In this document: piece after piece, positions 10,559-19,041 of the stretch
Numbering within the stretch: the first letter of the stretch is position 1
How the letters are laid out: each line of letters starts with the position of its first letter
From: Thermococcus henrietii
GTDB taxonomy: Archaea; Methanobacteriota_B; Thermococci; Thermococcales; Thermococcaceae
Assembly (NCBI RefSeq): GCF_900198835.1
Contig: NZ_LT900021.1
Span: 1,178,001 to 1,242,000 of the forward strand
Length of the DNA stretch: 64,000 nt
Direction of reading: 5' to 3'
Position numbers and translations under genes: made by a program
The notes under the pieces: model-generated
What the model saw: the letters and a program-made list of their open reading frames with translations, nothing else
Databases searched by the model: none
Told to the model about the DNA's origin: nothing

Positions 10559-10606
10559 ATGCCCAATATTGTAAGACCTCCAAGAGGTGTTGGCTCATGC
10601 TACTAA
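10559..10606 (+). promoter_or_regulatory. Leader of the HTH gene: possible 15-codon ORF and SD-masking hairpin
   Basis: An ATG at 10559, preceded by GAGGAG, opens a 15-codon frame ending TAA at 10604-10606, so it overlaps the HTH start (10597) out of frame. Within it, ACCTC (10576-10580) and GAGGT (10584-10588) can pair around a CAA loop; the second arm is the ribosome binding site of the HTH gene. This arrangement could attenuate translation, but the stem is short and the role is inferred. Confidence 0.35.
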
Positions 10607-11157
10607 GCTTTCACTGTGAATCATCAAGCATTGAGGATTGCATTGAAGAAATCAACAAAAAATCAGAAAATATCCTATGTACCCTCCCGGGTTTTGTAAA
10701 TTCTGCAAAGATATTGCTGAGCTTTGGAGCCTTCATGAACCTTGGGGTTGTTCTAGCCGTTGATAAGTCCCTAACAGCGTACAAAGTTGTGCGTGCCGAG
10801 TTCTCCTCCGGCAAAAACAAAGAAGATGCCATCAACAAAACACTCGAAAAGCTCAACACGATAATCCCTGACAGGGCCAAAATAGTTGATTTTGAAGTTA
10901 AGACGTATACCACACCGGTGACAAGGAGAACGTACGCCGTTGGGGTAGTCGTTTACAACGTCTTTGAACAGAAGAAACCCACCGCGGAGTACACCCTCAA
11001 GGAGAGGCGAAAGCTGATAGCGATGGTCCTTGAGGCCTTCAACTACAATCCCCGGGTTCTCAACATCTCCGAGCTCGCAAGGGTCTTCGGTGTTTCAAGG
11101 GACAGCATCTACTACGACATCGAGCAGATACTTAAAGAGGCGGGCAAATCTAAGTAG
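10597..11157 (+). CDS. HTH-domain protein, putative regulator beside pilin genes
   Basis: 186 residues. The N-terminal two thirds match no family I know; residues about 50-120 look like an alpha/beta domain. The last 45 residues form a helix-turn-helix (NISELARVFGVSRDSIYYDIEQILKEAG). There is no convincing signal peptide. GAGGTG lies seven bases before ATG 10597. It is divergent from the pilin genes across one shared TATA element, which points to local control of pilin expression, but no target is proven. Its 3' end overlaps the convergent protease gene by eight bases. Confidence 0.6.
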   Translation: MLLSFHCESSSIEDCIEEINKKSENILCTLPGFVNSAKILLSFGAFMNLGVVLAVDKSLTAYKVVRAEFSSGKNKEDAINKTLEKLNTIIPDRAKIVDFEVKTYTTPVTRRTYAVGVVVYNVFEQKKPTAEYTLKERRKLIAMVLEAFNYNPRVLNISELARVFGVSRDSIYYDIEQILKEAGKSK

Positions 11158-12433
11158 TCCATATCGGCCTCGGTGTTGCGGTGAGGATGAATATGAGGGC
11201 CGCCAGTATCGCGAGGGCTATCCTCTTCTTTGATATCGGGGATACCTCATCGAGTGCTCCGGGATTACCGGCGGCCCCTATAAGCAGAACCAGCAACCCC
11301 CAGATGAACCAGCCACTCCACAGGTAGCTCATTCCGATGAGAACAAAGGCAGTGACGTATGTCACTATTCTGTGCGTCCTCTCGCTGATGAACGCCCTCA
11401 GAACATGACCCCCGTCGAGCTGGGCAACGGGAATCAGGTTGAGGAACGTGACGAGCAGTCCGACCCAGCCGGCCATTGCAATCGGGTGGAGAAATATCAC
11501 GTAATTGTCTGGAATGTGAAGTACGGCCTTTGTCAAAAGTTCAAAGAGCAGGTTCGTGCCGAAGTAAACACCTCCGCTTGTGTGAGGGACCATGCTCTGG
11601 GGGACTACAATGGACAGCTTTAATCCTATGGCAGTGACGGGAATAGCCACCAAGAAGCCTGCTATCGGTCCGCTAACGCCAAGGTCTATCGCCGCGTCTC
11701 TCGTGGGAAGGGGAGACTTGACTCTTATCACCGCGCCGAGGGTTCCTATAAAGCTGAATGGGAATGGAATGAAGTAGGGCATCGTTGCGCGGACGCCGTG
11801 GTAGGCAGCGGCTATCTTGTGGCCGAGTTCATGGGTGCCGAGAATTGCCATGACGCTAACCGAGAATGAGAGTGCTATGAGATAGGGGTCCCTCATCCCC
11901 GGAAGTCCATAATAATCGAGGGCTGAGATGTAGTTGAGGGCAAGCATGTAACCAGCGAAGAACGTCGTCGCTATAGTCGCGAGCAGGAAAACCCAGGGTA
12001 GCCACTTATTGTCCGGCTTAACTTCCCCCGCTGGGAACACGAAGAGGAGAATTTTACCATCGCGCTTCTTCAGAGCGCACCAGTAGCCGAGCTTCTCCAT
12101 CTCGCTCAGAACTTTCTCGAAGTTCGGCTCAAGGATGTCCTCAACCTCAAAAATGAAGACCCTCCCGTCGAAGCCTGCAAAGCGGAGGTTGTAAAACGTC
12201 CTGAGTTTGGCCTCGACCTCCGGCGGAAGGCCCGGCGTCTCGACAACTTGCACCTCGTGGGGGGAAGCCGGTTCCAGTGATGGACTATGTGGTCTTTCGG
12301 CATCCTCCCTCGTGTAGCCCACTAGAATCATGTCCCCCCCGCAACGGGGGCACGAGCGCTCAAGAAGGGGCTCGGTGGAATCCCTCTCCTCGCGGTGGCC
12401 ACAGTTAAGGCACTCGTAGATTCCCCTCGGCAT
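11150..12433 (-). CDS. Site-2-type membrane metalloprotease (M50) with N-terminal zinc ribbon
   Basis: 427 residues. The N-terminus is a zinc ribbon (CLNCGH at about 8 and CPRCGG at about 28), followed by a soluble linker domain and then several membrane helices. The catalytic zinc site is HELGH at 201-205, with the third ligand in NLIPVAQLDGGH near the C-terminal side. M50 enzymes cut substrate transmembrane segments in regulated proteolysis. The zinc ribbon may select substrates or sense metals (inference). Two membrane-anchored HTH proteins in this window (60033 and 61908) are the kind of substrate such enzymes release, though no link is shown. Confidence 0.9.
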   Translation of the reverse strand: MPRGIYECLNCGHREERDSTEPLLERSCPRCGGDMILVGYTREDAERPHSPSLEPASPHEVQVVETPGLPPEVEAKLRTFYNLRFAGFDGRVFIFEVEDILEPNFEKVLSEMEKLGYWCALKKRDGKILLFVFPAGEVKPDNKWLPWVFLLATIATTFFAGYMLALNYISALDYYGLPGMRDPYLIALSFSVSVMAILGTHELGHKIAAAYHGVRATMPYFIPFPFSFIGTLGAVIRVKSPLPTRDAAIDLGVSGPIAGFLVAIPVTAIGLKLSIVVPQSMVPHTSGGVYFGTNLLFELLTKAVLHIPDNYVIFLHPIAMAGWVGLLVTFLNLIPVAQLDGGHVLRAFISERTHRIVTYVTAFVLIGMSYLWSGWFIWGLLVLLIGAAGNPGALDEVSPISKKRIALAILAALIFILTATPRPIWTT

Positions 12434-12497
12434 CTTTTACCTCCTGGATTAAAATTGGGGGGAGGGTTAAAAAGTTAGTCCTTTACTGGTGTCCTCC

Positions 12498-12784
12498 TCA
12501 CTGGTATGCCCCTTCCCTCGGTTTTATTTCCGTCACGATGATGAGCCGTTCGTCCCAGTAAACCGTGTAGAAAACTCTGTAATCTCCAATTCTAAAGCGA
12601 TAGGTGTTCGTCTCTTTTGTTTTGCTACCCTTCACGGGCTTCAGGTCGTAGGGTGGTTTCGGGTAGGGGTTGGTTTTCAACGCCTCAAGGAACTCGGCCA
12701 GCTTCCGACGTTGAGCGGGTTTTAGGTATTTTCTGGCCTTTTAACAACGCTCCTGTCCACAATAACCCTGTACAAAGTTCTCAC
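12498..12784 (-). pseudogene. RelE-family toxin gene broken by a one-base frameshift
   Basis: A GTG at 12784 directly follows the antitoxin stop (TAG GTG) and reads MRTLYRVIVDRSVVK, a typical RelE start, then falls out of frame. After the AAAA run at 12738-12741 the next frame continues ARKYLKPAQRRKLAEFLEAL and on through YRFRIGDYRVFYTV to the stop at 12498, a complete RelE body. One more A would restore VVKKARKYLK exactly. So this is a RelE inactivated by a single-base deletion in a homopolymer, a programmed frameshift, or a sequencing error. The in-frame TTG at 12680 alone would give only the C-terminal 60 residues. Confidence 0.8.
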
Positions 12785-13006
12785 CTAACTTAGAAGCTCC
12801 TTAATTGCCTCGTCTACGGTGAGGCCTTCATCGGGGTTCTCTTTTAGGTGTTCAGCACGTCTTTTGAGCGCTTGGTACTCCTCCTCTGGAATCACATCAG
12901 CATCATCTTTTTCCGCCTGAAGCTTTAGAAGCTCCAGCTTCAGCTCTTCAAGTTCCCTCTCGATTTTCTCGATTCGGTTGATGATTACCTGAACGCTCTC
13001 GCTCAC
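12785..13006 (-). CDS. RelB-like antitoxin (partner of frameshifted RelE)
   Basis: 73 residues. The N-terminal 35 residues are a regular coiled coil of Ile/Leu heptads, followed by a VIPEEEYQALKRRAEHLKENPDEGLTVDEAIKEL tail characteristic of RelB-like antitoxins fused to a dimerising coil. The gene is intact and abuts the broken toxin. Retaining an antitoxin after loss of the toxin is common, because the antitoxin can neutralise related toxins and repress its own promoter. Confidence 0.75.
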   Translation of the reverse strand: MSESVQVIINRIEKIERELEELKLELLKLQAEKDDADVIPEEEYQALKRRAEHLKENPDEGLTVDEAIKELLS

Positions 13007-13075
13007 AATACCACCATCGGGATGTTGTAATCAGACCTCAAAAGGTTTGCGAAGTCGAGAAAAAATGGAAACGGC

Positions 13076-13471
13076 TCAACCTTCCTCGACCTCAACCTCA
13101 CCAGAGTCGGCGTCAACCTTAACTTTCATTCCGCTCCTCAGCTTTGAAATGTCTATCCCCTGAACCATTGGAATACCGGCTATTATCGCGCCCGTTGCCA
13201 CTATCGTCTCGGCCTCGCCGACGATTATCGCCTTCGGCGCCTTCCCGTTCTTCTTGAGAGCGTAGAGCACGTAGGAGCCAACGGTGGAGCCCTTTCCGCG
13301 CGGGAAGGCGAGGATTTTGCCCGCTATGCTCTGGCCCCTTATGTCGCTCTCCGCGTCGGTGACGATTCCAGTCTCGGGGTCAACCCCGCCGAGGAAAGAG
13401 AGCGGTTTCTTTGACACTATCAGCTCGCCCTCGACCTTCCCGCCAACGACCTTCCTTCCCTTCAGCTTCAT
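13076..13471 (-). CDS. Phosphomevalonate dehydratase, small (swivel) subunit
   Basis: 131 residues of the DUF126/AcnX small-subunit family. With the adjacent large subunit it forms the enzyme that dehydrates (R)-5-phosphomevalonate to trans-anhydromevalonate 5-phosphate in the archaeal modified mevalonate pathway to isoprenoids. Diagnostic segments are GGVDPETGIV (about 29-38), the FPRGKGSTVGSYVLY loop and a GIPMVQGID strand, as in the swivelling domain of aconitases. It lies nine bases downstream of the large subunit. Confidence 0.9.
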   Translation of the reverse strand: MKLKGRKVVGGKVEGELIVSKKPLSFLGGVDPETGIVTDAESDIRGQSIAGKILAFPRGKGSTVGSYVLYALKKNGKAPKAIIVGEAETIVATGAIIAGIPMVQGIDISKLRSGMKVKVDADSGEVEVEEG

Positions 13472-13480
13472 TCTACCACC

Positions 13481-14641
13481 TCACGGTGCCTCCTTTATGA
13501 GCCTCTCGGCGTCGTCGAGCCTTACGCTAAAGCCGAATGAGCGGAAGTAGAAGGCGCTCTTCCCGCTGTTGGTGGCGATGCCGTTGTACCAGCCCTTAAT
13601 CGGAGACACGACGAAGCACGAGTCCGCTATAATCCGCCCGTTGTAGCGCTCTATCGTTTCGGTGTAGCCAAGCGAATCCGCTAAAGCCTTAACGGCCCTG
13701 CTCGCGGTTATGAATAGCGGTATCTTTAGGGGCCTTCCGCGCATTCTCAGAAGTTCGGCTATCTCCTTGATTTCCACCAGGGAAGCGTGCGGACAGCCGA
13801 TGAGAATCATGTCTATCTCGCTCCAATCGTCGGAGAAGCTCTCCCTGACGGCCTTCAGGTCAGCTTCCTCAACCGTTACCGTCTCTATCCCGTCGGAAAT
13901 AGCGTTCCTGTATTCGGGCGTTTCGCCTTCGACGTGGTAGAGCGCTATCGAACCGGTAGCGGCCATAGAAGCGCCGAGTTCCTTGAGATAGTCGAGGCTC
14001 TCCGGTTTCAGGCCGGTTATGTAGGGCACGTCGTTTCCGAGGGCCTTTCCAAGGTGGTAGCCGAGGGCGGAGTAGTCAACAAAGGTCCTAACCTTGGCTT
14101 CTACCTTCACCTTCACGGTCGCCTTCCTGTTCTCGTCGAGGTGGAGTCCGTACTCCGGCGTTTTGCCGACTATGGCTGATGCCAGGCTTGACGGCCCACC
14201 CTCGCGGTTGGTTCTGGCACCTATTATCGAGTTTGCAAAGGAAACCGCCGAGCTCTCGCTCCAAGCTAAGTGGTCGCCGAACTTCGGAAGGTTCGCCCCG
14301 TAGTAGGGGGTGCAGGTCGAGGTCACCTCTATCCCCATGGCACGGTAGAGCTCCAAAACTTCCCTCTGCTTCTCCATGAACTCGTCGTCGCCTATTCCCG
14401 CCGGGTTGAGGGTCGTGTAGACGCTGACCTTCGCTCCTGCCTCCACGAAGTCCCTCAGGAACTCAATGCCGGCCTCGCCGAGGTTTTTGTAGGAAACCCC
14501 TGCTATCTGGGCGCTCTTTATGGGAATCAACCGTTCCGCCCCGTAGATGTCGCCGAGCGCAACGAGGATTTCCATCGCCTTCTGGAGCGCGTAGCCGTAC
14601 TCACCGGCCAAAACCAGCTCCTCTTCCTTCGTCAGGTACAT
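13481..14641 (-). CDS. Phosphomevalonate dehydratase, large (catalytic) subunit
   Basis: 386 residues, the AcnX catalytic subunit that binds the [4Fe-4S] cluster and phosphomevalonate. Visible features are the PIKSAQIAGVSYKN segment near residue 40, CTPYYGANLPKFGDHLAWSESSAV in the first third, GARTNREGG, and later cysteines in IGCPHAS and ADSCFVV that may complete the cluster ligands. The pair is the route to membrane ether lipids in archaea lacking phosphomevalonate kinase. The gene starts its operon; its promoter region faces the initiator tRNA gene. Confidence 0.9.
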   Translation of the reverse strand: MYLTKEEELVLAGEYGYALQKAMEILVALGDIYGAERLIPIKSAQIAGVSYKNLGEAGIEFLRDFVEAGAKVSVYTTLNPAGIGDDEFMEKQREVLELYRAMGIEVTSTCTPYYGANLPKFGDHLAWSESSAVSFANSIIGARTNREGGPSSLASAIVGKTPEYGLHLDENRKATVKVKVEAKVRTFVDYSALGYHLGKALGNDVPYITGLKPESLDYLKELGASMAATGSIALYHVEGETPEYRNAISDGIETVTVEEADLKAVRESFSDDWSEIDMILIGCPHASLVEIKEIAELLRMRGRPLKIPLFITASRAVKALADSLGYTETIERYNGRIIADSCFVVSPIKGWYNGIATNSGKSAFYFRSFGFSVRLDDAERLIKEAP

Positions 14642-14734
14642 GACACCACCGACCTAAGAACGGCCTTGAAGAATATAAAGCCCGCTCCGAAAAATTTATA
14701 AAGTCTCTCCTGATGACTAACTAACGGGTTGAGC

Positions 14735-14812
14735 AGCGGGGTGGGGCAGCTAGGAGTGCCCGCCGGGCTCATAACCCGGAGGTCGGAGGTTCAAATCCTC
14801 CCCCCGCTACCA
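14735..14812 (+). tRNA. Initiator tRNA-Met (CAU anticodon)
   Basis: The cloverleaf closes with acceptor stem AGCGGGG/CCCCGCT, D arm GGGCAGC...GTGCCC, anticodon stem CCGGG/CCCGG around loop CTCATAA, T arm GGAGG-TTCAAAT-CCTCC, and an encoded 3' CCA. The A1-U72 pair and the three consecutive G-C pairs beside the anticodon loop identify the archaeal initiator rather than elongator tRNA. No intron is present. A TATA box TTTATAAAG (14695-14703) lies at the right distance upstream. Confidence 0.95.
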
Positions 14813-15030
14813 GATTTCTTGTGTGAATTCATTAGGTCGGCAATGTTTTGTTTGTTGTCTGATTCTCCAAAACACAAGATATGGGGAAAATACGCTGGAT
14901 GATTTCTCTCTGCGGGCTGTGAATTCCCAAGAACCTGAAGTCAAGCGGGGCAAACCTTTTTAAATCCCTCATCAATTCCCAACGCGAAGGGGCGGCTGGC
15001 GGGAGCTGGCCGTCACCGGGAGGTGGTTGT

Positions 15031-15486
15031 ATGGCAAGAATACACGCGAGAAAGAGAGGTAAATCAGGCTCAAAGAGGCCTCCAAGGACCGCTCCGCCGA
15101 CCTGGGTGGAGTACACCGCCGAGGAGGTCGAGGCTCTCGTCGTTAAGCTCAGGAAAGAGGGCTACAGCACCGCCATGATAGGAACGATTCTCCGCGACCA
15201 GTACGGCATCCCAAGCGTCAAGCTCGTCACTGGCAAGAAGATAACCAAGATTCTCGAGGAGAACGGCCTTGCGCCCGAGATTCCCGAGGACTTGATGTTC
15301 CTCATCAGGCGCGCGGTCAACCTCAGGAAGCACCTCGAACAGCACCCGAAGGACAAGCACTCAAGGCGCGGCCTTCAGCTCATCGAGAGCAAGATTAGGA
15401 GGCTCGTTAAGTACTACAGGAGAACTGGAAAGCTCCCAGAGAAGTGGCGCTACGACCCGGAGCAGGCAAAGCTCCTCGTCCGCTGA
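15031..15486 (+). CDS. rps15: 30S ribosomal protein S15
   Basis: 151 residues, archaeal/eukaryotic-length S15 (S13e in eukaryotes): a basic N-terminal extension [17 protein letters not shown], then the S15 fold with [30 protein letters not shown]. It binds the central domain of 16S rRNA. GGAGGTGG precedes the ATG. A TATA-like TTTTTAAAT at about 14957-14965 gives a leader of about 50 nt rich in GGC/GCC, which could fold and allow autoregulation (inference). It heads a run of co-directional genes: GAN, Pcc1 and S3Ae. Confidence 0.97.
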   Translation: MARIHARKRGKSGSKRPPRTAPPTWVEYTAEEVEALVVKLRKEGYSTAMIGTILRDQYGIPSVKLVTGKKITKILEENGLAPEIPEDLMFLIRRAVNLRKHLEQHPKDKHSRRGLQLIESKIRRLVKYYRRTGKLPEKWRYDPEQAKLLVR

Positions 15487-15517
15487 CCCTCCCCTTCTTC
15501 TTCCTTGGTGATGCCCC

Positions 15518-16933
15518 GTGGACAGGGAAGCCTTTCTGGAGAGGGTTCGCGAGGGAGCCGAGCTTATTAAGATGCACATCGAGTTAGGTCACACCATAAG
15601 GCTAATCTCGCACCGCGACGCGGACGGGATTACCGCCGGCGCTATTCTGGCTAAAGCGGTGGCAAGGGAAGGCGGAAGTTTTCAGCTCAGCATCGTCAAG
15701 CAGGTCAGTGAAGAGCTCATCGACGAGCTCGCGCGGGAGAACAGGGAGATATACGTCTTCAGCGACCTCGGAAGCGGTTCAATCGAGCTGATTGAGAAGA
15801 AGCTCGACGGGACGGTTGTCGTTGCCGACCATCACCCGCCGGAGGGCGACTTTTCGAGCGAGTCCAAGGTTCTCATTAACCCGGTTCCCTTCGGGGCCAA
15901 CAGCGTCCGCGATTTGAGCGGTTCCGGCGTCGCCTACTTTCTTGCCAGGGAGATGAACGAGAAGAACAGGGATTTGGCCTACATAGCGACCGTTGGCGCG
16001 GTCGGCGACATGCAGGAGATAGACGGTCAATTCCACGGCCTCAACCTTGAAATCCTTGAGGACGGCAAGAAGCTCGGAATCCTTGAGGTCAGGAAGGAGT
16101 TGAGGCTCTTCGGCAGGGAGAGCAGACCGCTCTACCAGATGCTCGCCTACGCGACCAATCCCGAAATACCAGAGATTACCGGCGACGAGAGAAAGGCCAT
16201 AGAGTGGCTCCGCGCGCGGGGCTTCGACCCGGAAGTCCACTACTGGCAGCTCCGCGAGGAAGAAAAACGAAAGCTCCACGAGGCCCTTCTCATCCACATG
16301 ATAAAGCACTCCGCACCGAAAGAGGCCATCGACAGGCTCATCGGCGACGTGGTGATAAGCCCGCTCTATCCCGAGGGTGACGTCAGGCACGAGGCGAGGG
16401 AGTTCGCGACGCTCCTCAACGCGACCGGTCGCTTGAACGCGGGAACACTCGGAGTGGCGATATGCCTCGGCGATGAAGACGCCTACAAGAAGGCCAGGAA
16501 GATGCTCGAGGACTACAAGAGGGAGCAGATAGAGGCGAGGAAGTTCCTGATTCAGAACTGGAGCATGGCCGAGGAAGGCGAGCACGCCTACGTCTTCTAC
16601 GCCGGCAAGAACATAAGGGACACGCTCGTAGGCATAGTGGCTAACATGGCCATCAACGCCGGTCTGGCCAACCCAGAGAAGCCCGTAGTTGTGATAGCGG
16701 ACAGCGAAGAGGACGAGAACCTCGTTAAGGCCTCAGCAAGGACAACCGAGAAAGCGCTCAAGAAGGGTTACCACCTCGGAGAGGCCCTGAAGGAGGTCGC
16801 CGAGAAGCTCGGTGGGGAGGGCGGTGGCCACGCTATTGCCGCGGGCATAAGGTTCCCCAAGGGCAGGATAGACGAGTTCATCAGGTACTTCAACGAGGCA
16901 CTGGCGAAGCAGGTGAAGAGAAATGAGGATTGA
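15518..16933 (+). CDS. GINS-associated nuclease, RecJ-like DHH exonuclease (GAN)
   Basis: 471 residues of the DHH-DHHA1 superfamily. Metal-binding motifs are HRDADG near residue 28, the DHH motif [11 protein letters not shown] near 102, and the C-terminal [12 protein letters not shown] loop of DHHA1. In Thermococcus this protein is a processive 5'-3' single-strand exonuclease bound to GINS in the replicative CMG helicase, so it is a Cdc45 counterpart. The start is GTG 15518 with GGTGAT seven bases upstream. It sits between rps15 and pcc1 and overlaps pcc1 by 11 bases, as in other Thermococcales. Confidence 0.92.
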   Translation: MDREAFLERVREGAELIKMHIELGHTIRLISHRDADGITAGAILAKAVAREGGSFQLSIVKQVSEELIDELARENREIYVFSDLGSGSIELIEKKLDGTVVVADHHPPEGDFSSESKVLINPVPFGANSVRDLSGSGVAYFLAREMNEKNRDLAYIATVGAVGDMQEIDGQFHGLNLEILEDGKKLGILEVRKELRLFGRESRPLYQMLAYATNPEIPEITGDERKAIEWLRARGFDPEVHYWQLREEEKRKLHEALLIHMIKHSAPKEAIDRLIGDVVISPLYPEGDVRHEAREFATLLNATGRLNAGTLGVAICLGDEDAYKKARKMLEDYKREQIEARKFLIQNWSMAEEGEHAYVFYAGKNIRDTLVGIVANMAINAGLANPEKPVVVIADSEEDENLVKASARTTEKALKKGYHLGEALKEVAEKLGGEGGGHAIAAGIRFPKGRIDEFIRYFNEALAKQVKRNED

Positions 16934-17183
16934 GGCGAACGTTGAGATACGGTGGCACTACGGCGATGAACTCAAGGCCCGGGCAATAGCGGAGGCGATA
17001 GAGGTCGACAACGAGGCTATGCCGGCGGAGCTAAAGAAAAGTTTAAATGTGCGAACCCGATGGGTTGATGGAGACGTCATAACAAAGGTTAAATACTCGG
17101 GTGAGATTGAGACCCTCATCAAAGCGCTCGATGATTTGGTGTTTTCGGTCAAGGTCGCCGAGGAAATGACCGAAAAGGTGTGA
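16923..17183 (+). CDS. pcc1: KEOPS complex subunit Pcc1
   Basis: 86 residues. The pattern of an N-terminal beta strand, the basic-acidic [12 protein letters not shown] helix and a C-terminal helix in [16 protein letters not shown] is that of Pcc1, the dimerising subunit of the KEOPS complex (Kae1, Bud32, Cgi121, Pcc1) that makes t6A37 in tRNAs reading ANN codons. It overlaps the GAN gene and is followed after 15 bases by rps3ae, so it is translated from the same operon. Confidence 0.85.
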   Translation: MRIEANVEIRWHYGDELKARAIAEAIEVDNEAMPAELKKSLNVRTRWVDGDVITKVKYSGEIETLIKALDDLVFSVKVAEEMTEKV

Positions 17184-17198
17184 ATTGGAGGTGTTAAG

Positions 17199-17801
17199 AT
17201 GGCAAGGGGTAACCCAAGGCGTAGGGCAGCCGCTACCAAGGATAAGTGGAAGATGAAAGACTGGTTCGTGATTTACGCTCCGGAGTTCTTCGGAAGCAAG
17301 GAGATTGGCCTCACCCCGGCCGACGAGCCGGAGAAGGTCGTTGGAAGGGTTATCGAGACGACCCTTAGGGACCTCACCGGCGACTTCACCAAGAGCCACG
17401 TCAAGCTCTACTTCCAGGTTTACGACGTCAAGGGCCAGAACGCTTACACCAAGTTCAAGGGGCACACCCTCGCGAGGAGCTACATAAGGAGTCTCGTCAG
17501 GAGGAGAACCACTCGCGTTGACGGAATCTTCAACATCACCACCAAGGACGGCTACAAGCTCCGCGTTATGGGCATGGTCATAGCCTACAGGCGCATTCAG
17601 ACCAGCCAGGAGAGGGCCATAAGGAAGATAATGCAGGACATCATCTACAAGAAGGCCGAGGAGCTCAACTTCGCCGACTTCGTTCTCCAGTCCGTCAACG
17701 GCCAGATTGCCCAGGAGATTGCCAAGGAAGCGAGGAAGATATACCCGATTAAGCGCGCCGAGGTCAGAAAGATTAAGGTCCTCGCCGAGCCGGAGGCCTG
17801 A
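17199..17801 (+). CDS. rps3ae: 30S ribosomal protein S3Ae (eS1)
   Basis: 200 residues with the basic start [23 protein letters not shown] and conserved [15 protein letters not shown] and [23 protein letters not shown] segments of the eS1/S3Ae family. It sits on the 30S platform near the mRNA exit. GGAGGTG lies before the ATG. It ends the rps15-GAN-pcc1-rps3ae run, which couples translation, tRNA modification and replication genes. Confidence 0.97.
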   Translation: MARGNPRRRAAATKDKWKMKDWFVIYAPEFFGSKEIGLTPADEPEKVVGRVIETTLRDLTGDFTKSHVKLYFQVYDVKGQNAYTKFKGHTLARSYIRSLVRRRTTRVDGIFNITTKDGYKLRVMGMVIAYRRIQTSQERAIRKIMQDIIYKKAEELNFADFVLQSVNGQIAQEIAKEARKIYPIKRAEVRKIKVLAEPEA

Positions 17802-17909
17802 TGGCCTCCTGAAAAATCTCTTTTCTGGTTCCGCTTTGGCAGATTACCCACACATTCCAAAAGGCTTATTAACTTGCACCCCTACAAGTAACTTGCGGGG
17901 GTGCGAGTT

Positions 17910-18992
17910 GTGCTGTTCTCACCCTACCCCAAGACCAAACGGGAGGAGCTCTTTGACAGAGATGAAGAACTAAAGGAGATTAAAGACGTCGTGGAGCGCG
18001 GGGAAAGGCTTATACTGCTGTTGGGCATCAGGAGGCTCGGTAAGAGCTCGCTCCTCAACGTCGCGCTCAACGAGCTTCCTTACCCGTCCGTGAAGGTTGA
18101 TGTGAGGAAGACGTACTCCGAATATTCCTCTGTGAGCAGGTACGCAATAGGAAGGGCGATTGTCTCGTCTTTGGAAGGTAGACGTCGGCTTTTGGAGGAG
18201 CTCAAGGATTTTCTCTCAAGAATTCGCGGTATAGCCGTTTCGGGCTTAAGGATTGAGGTTTCTCCCAAAGGTTTCTCTCTCACGGAACTGCTCGAGGCTC
18301 TCAACGAGTACGGGGAGAAAAAAGGCCGGGTGATTATAGCCTTCGACGAGGCTCAGTACCTCAGGTTCGGCGGTGCAACGAGGTACGACGGCATAATCGC
18401 CTATGCCGTGGACAACCTTGAGAACCTGACCTTCGTACTTACCGGTTCAGAGGTCGGTCTGCTCTTCGACTTTCTGAAGTTTCACGACCCTGAGGCACCT
18501 CTCTTCGGCAGGTACCACCACGACATCGAGCTCAAGAGGTTCTCGCCCGAGCTGAGTGAGGAATTCCTCAGAAAGGGCTTTGAGGAAGCAGGTGTCCCCG
18601 TGGGAGACGACGAGCTCAGAATGGCCGTGGGGGAACTCGACGGCATACCCGGCTGGCTTGCCCTCTACGGCTACATCAGAACAACCCGCAACCTTGGCCA
18701 TGACGATGCCATCGCGGAGGTTCTGAAGGAAGCTAAGGCGGTAGTCGGCAGGGAACTCTTAAGGCTGTTCTCGTACAGCCCGCGCTATCGTGTGATTCTG
18801 AAGGCGGTAGCGCTCGGCTATTCCCGCTGGAGGGACATCAAGGACTACGTGACGATGAAGCTCGGCTACATAAATGACTCCAACTTCTCGGCGCTCCTAG
18901 AGAACCTCGTCAAGTCCGGCTACGTCAAGAAGGCGGGGGGAGGGTATAGAATCCCAGACCCGGTTCTTGAGAGGGTTTTCAGGGAGCTTTGA
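17910..18992 (+). CDS. Archaeal ATPase (AAA+/STAND-like, MNS group)
   Basis: About 360 residues. It begins with LFSPYPKTKREELFDR, typical of archaeal-type ATPases, followed by the P-loop GIRRLGKSS (about residues 38-46), Walker B VIIAFDEAQ (near 145), a sensor-like LTGSEVGLL, and a C-terminal helical/winged domain ending in YRIPDPVLERVFREL. Such proteins are widespread in Thermococcales, often linked to mobile or defence genes, with no settled role. GTG 17910 is chosen because GGGGGTG lies six bases upstream; GTG 17901 is part of that site. Confidence 0.8.
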   Translation: MLFSPYPKTKREELFDRDEELKEIKDVVERGERLILLLGIRRLGKSSLLNVALNELPYPSVKVDVRKTYSEYSSVSRYAIGRAIVSSLEGRRRLLEELKDFLSRIRGIAVSGLRIEVSPKGFSLTELLEALNEYGEKKGRVIIAFDEAQYLRFGGATRYDGIIAYAVDNLENLTFVLTGSEVGLLFDFLKFHDPEAPLFGRYHHDIELKRFSPELSEEFLRKGFEEAGVPVGDDELRMAVGELDGIPGWLALYGYIRTTRNLGHDDAIAEVLKEAKAVVGRELLRLFSYSPRYRVILKAVALGYSRWRDIKDYVTMKLGYINDSNFSALLENLVKSGYVKKAGGGYRIPDPVLERVFREL

Positions 18993-19041
18993 AATCGAGA
19001 ACCTTTTTAAAAGCCCTTCCAACTCCAGAGGGGGTGAGAGA

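Noticed and set aside
14910-14960. Possible C/D sRNA before rps15 (GGATGATT ... CTGA)
   Set aside because: The C box has two mismatches, no C' or D' pair is convincing, and no terminal stem is present.
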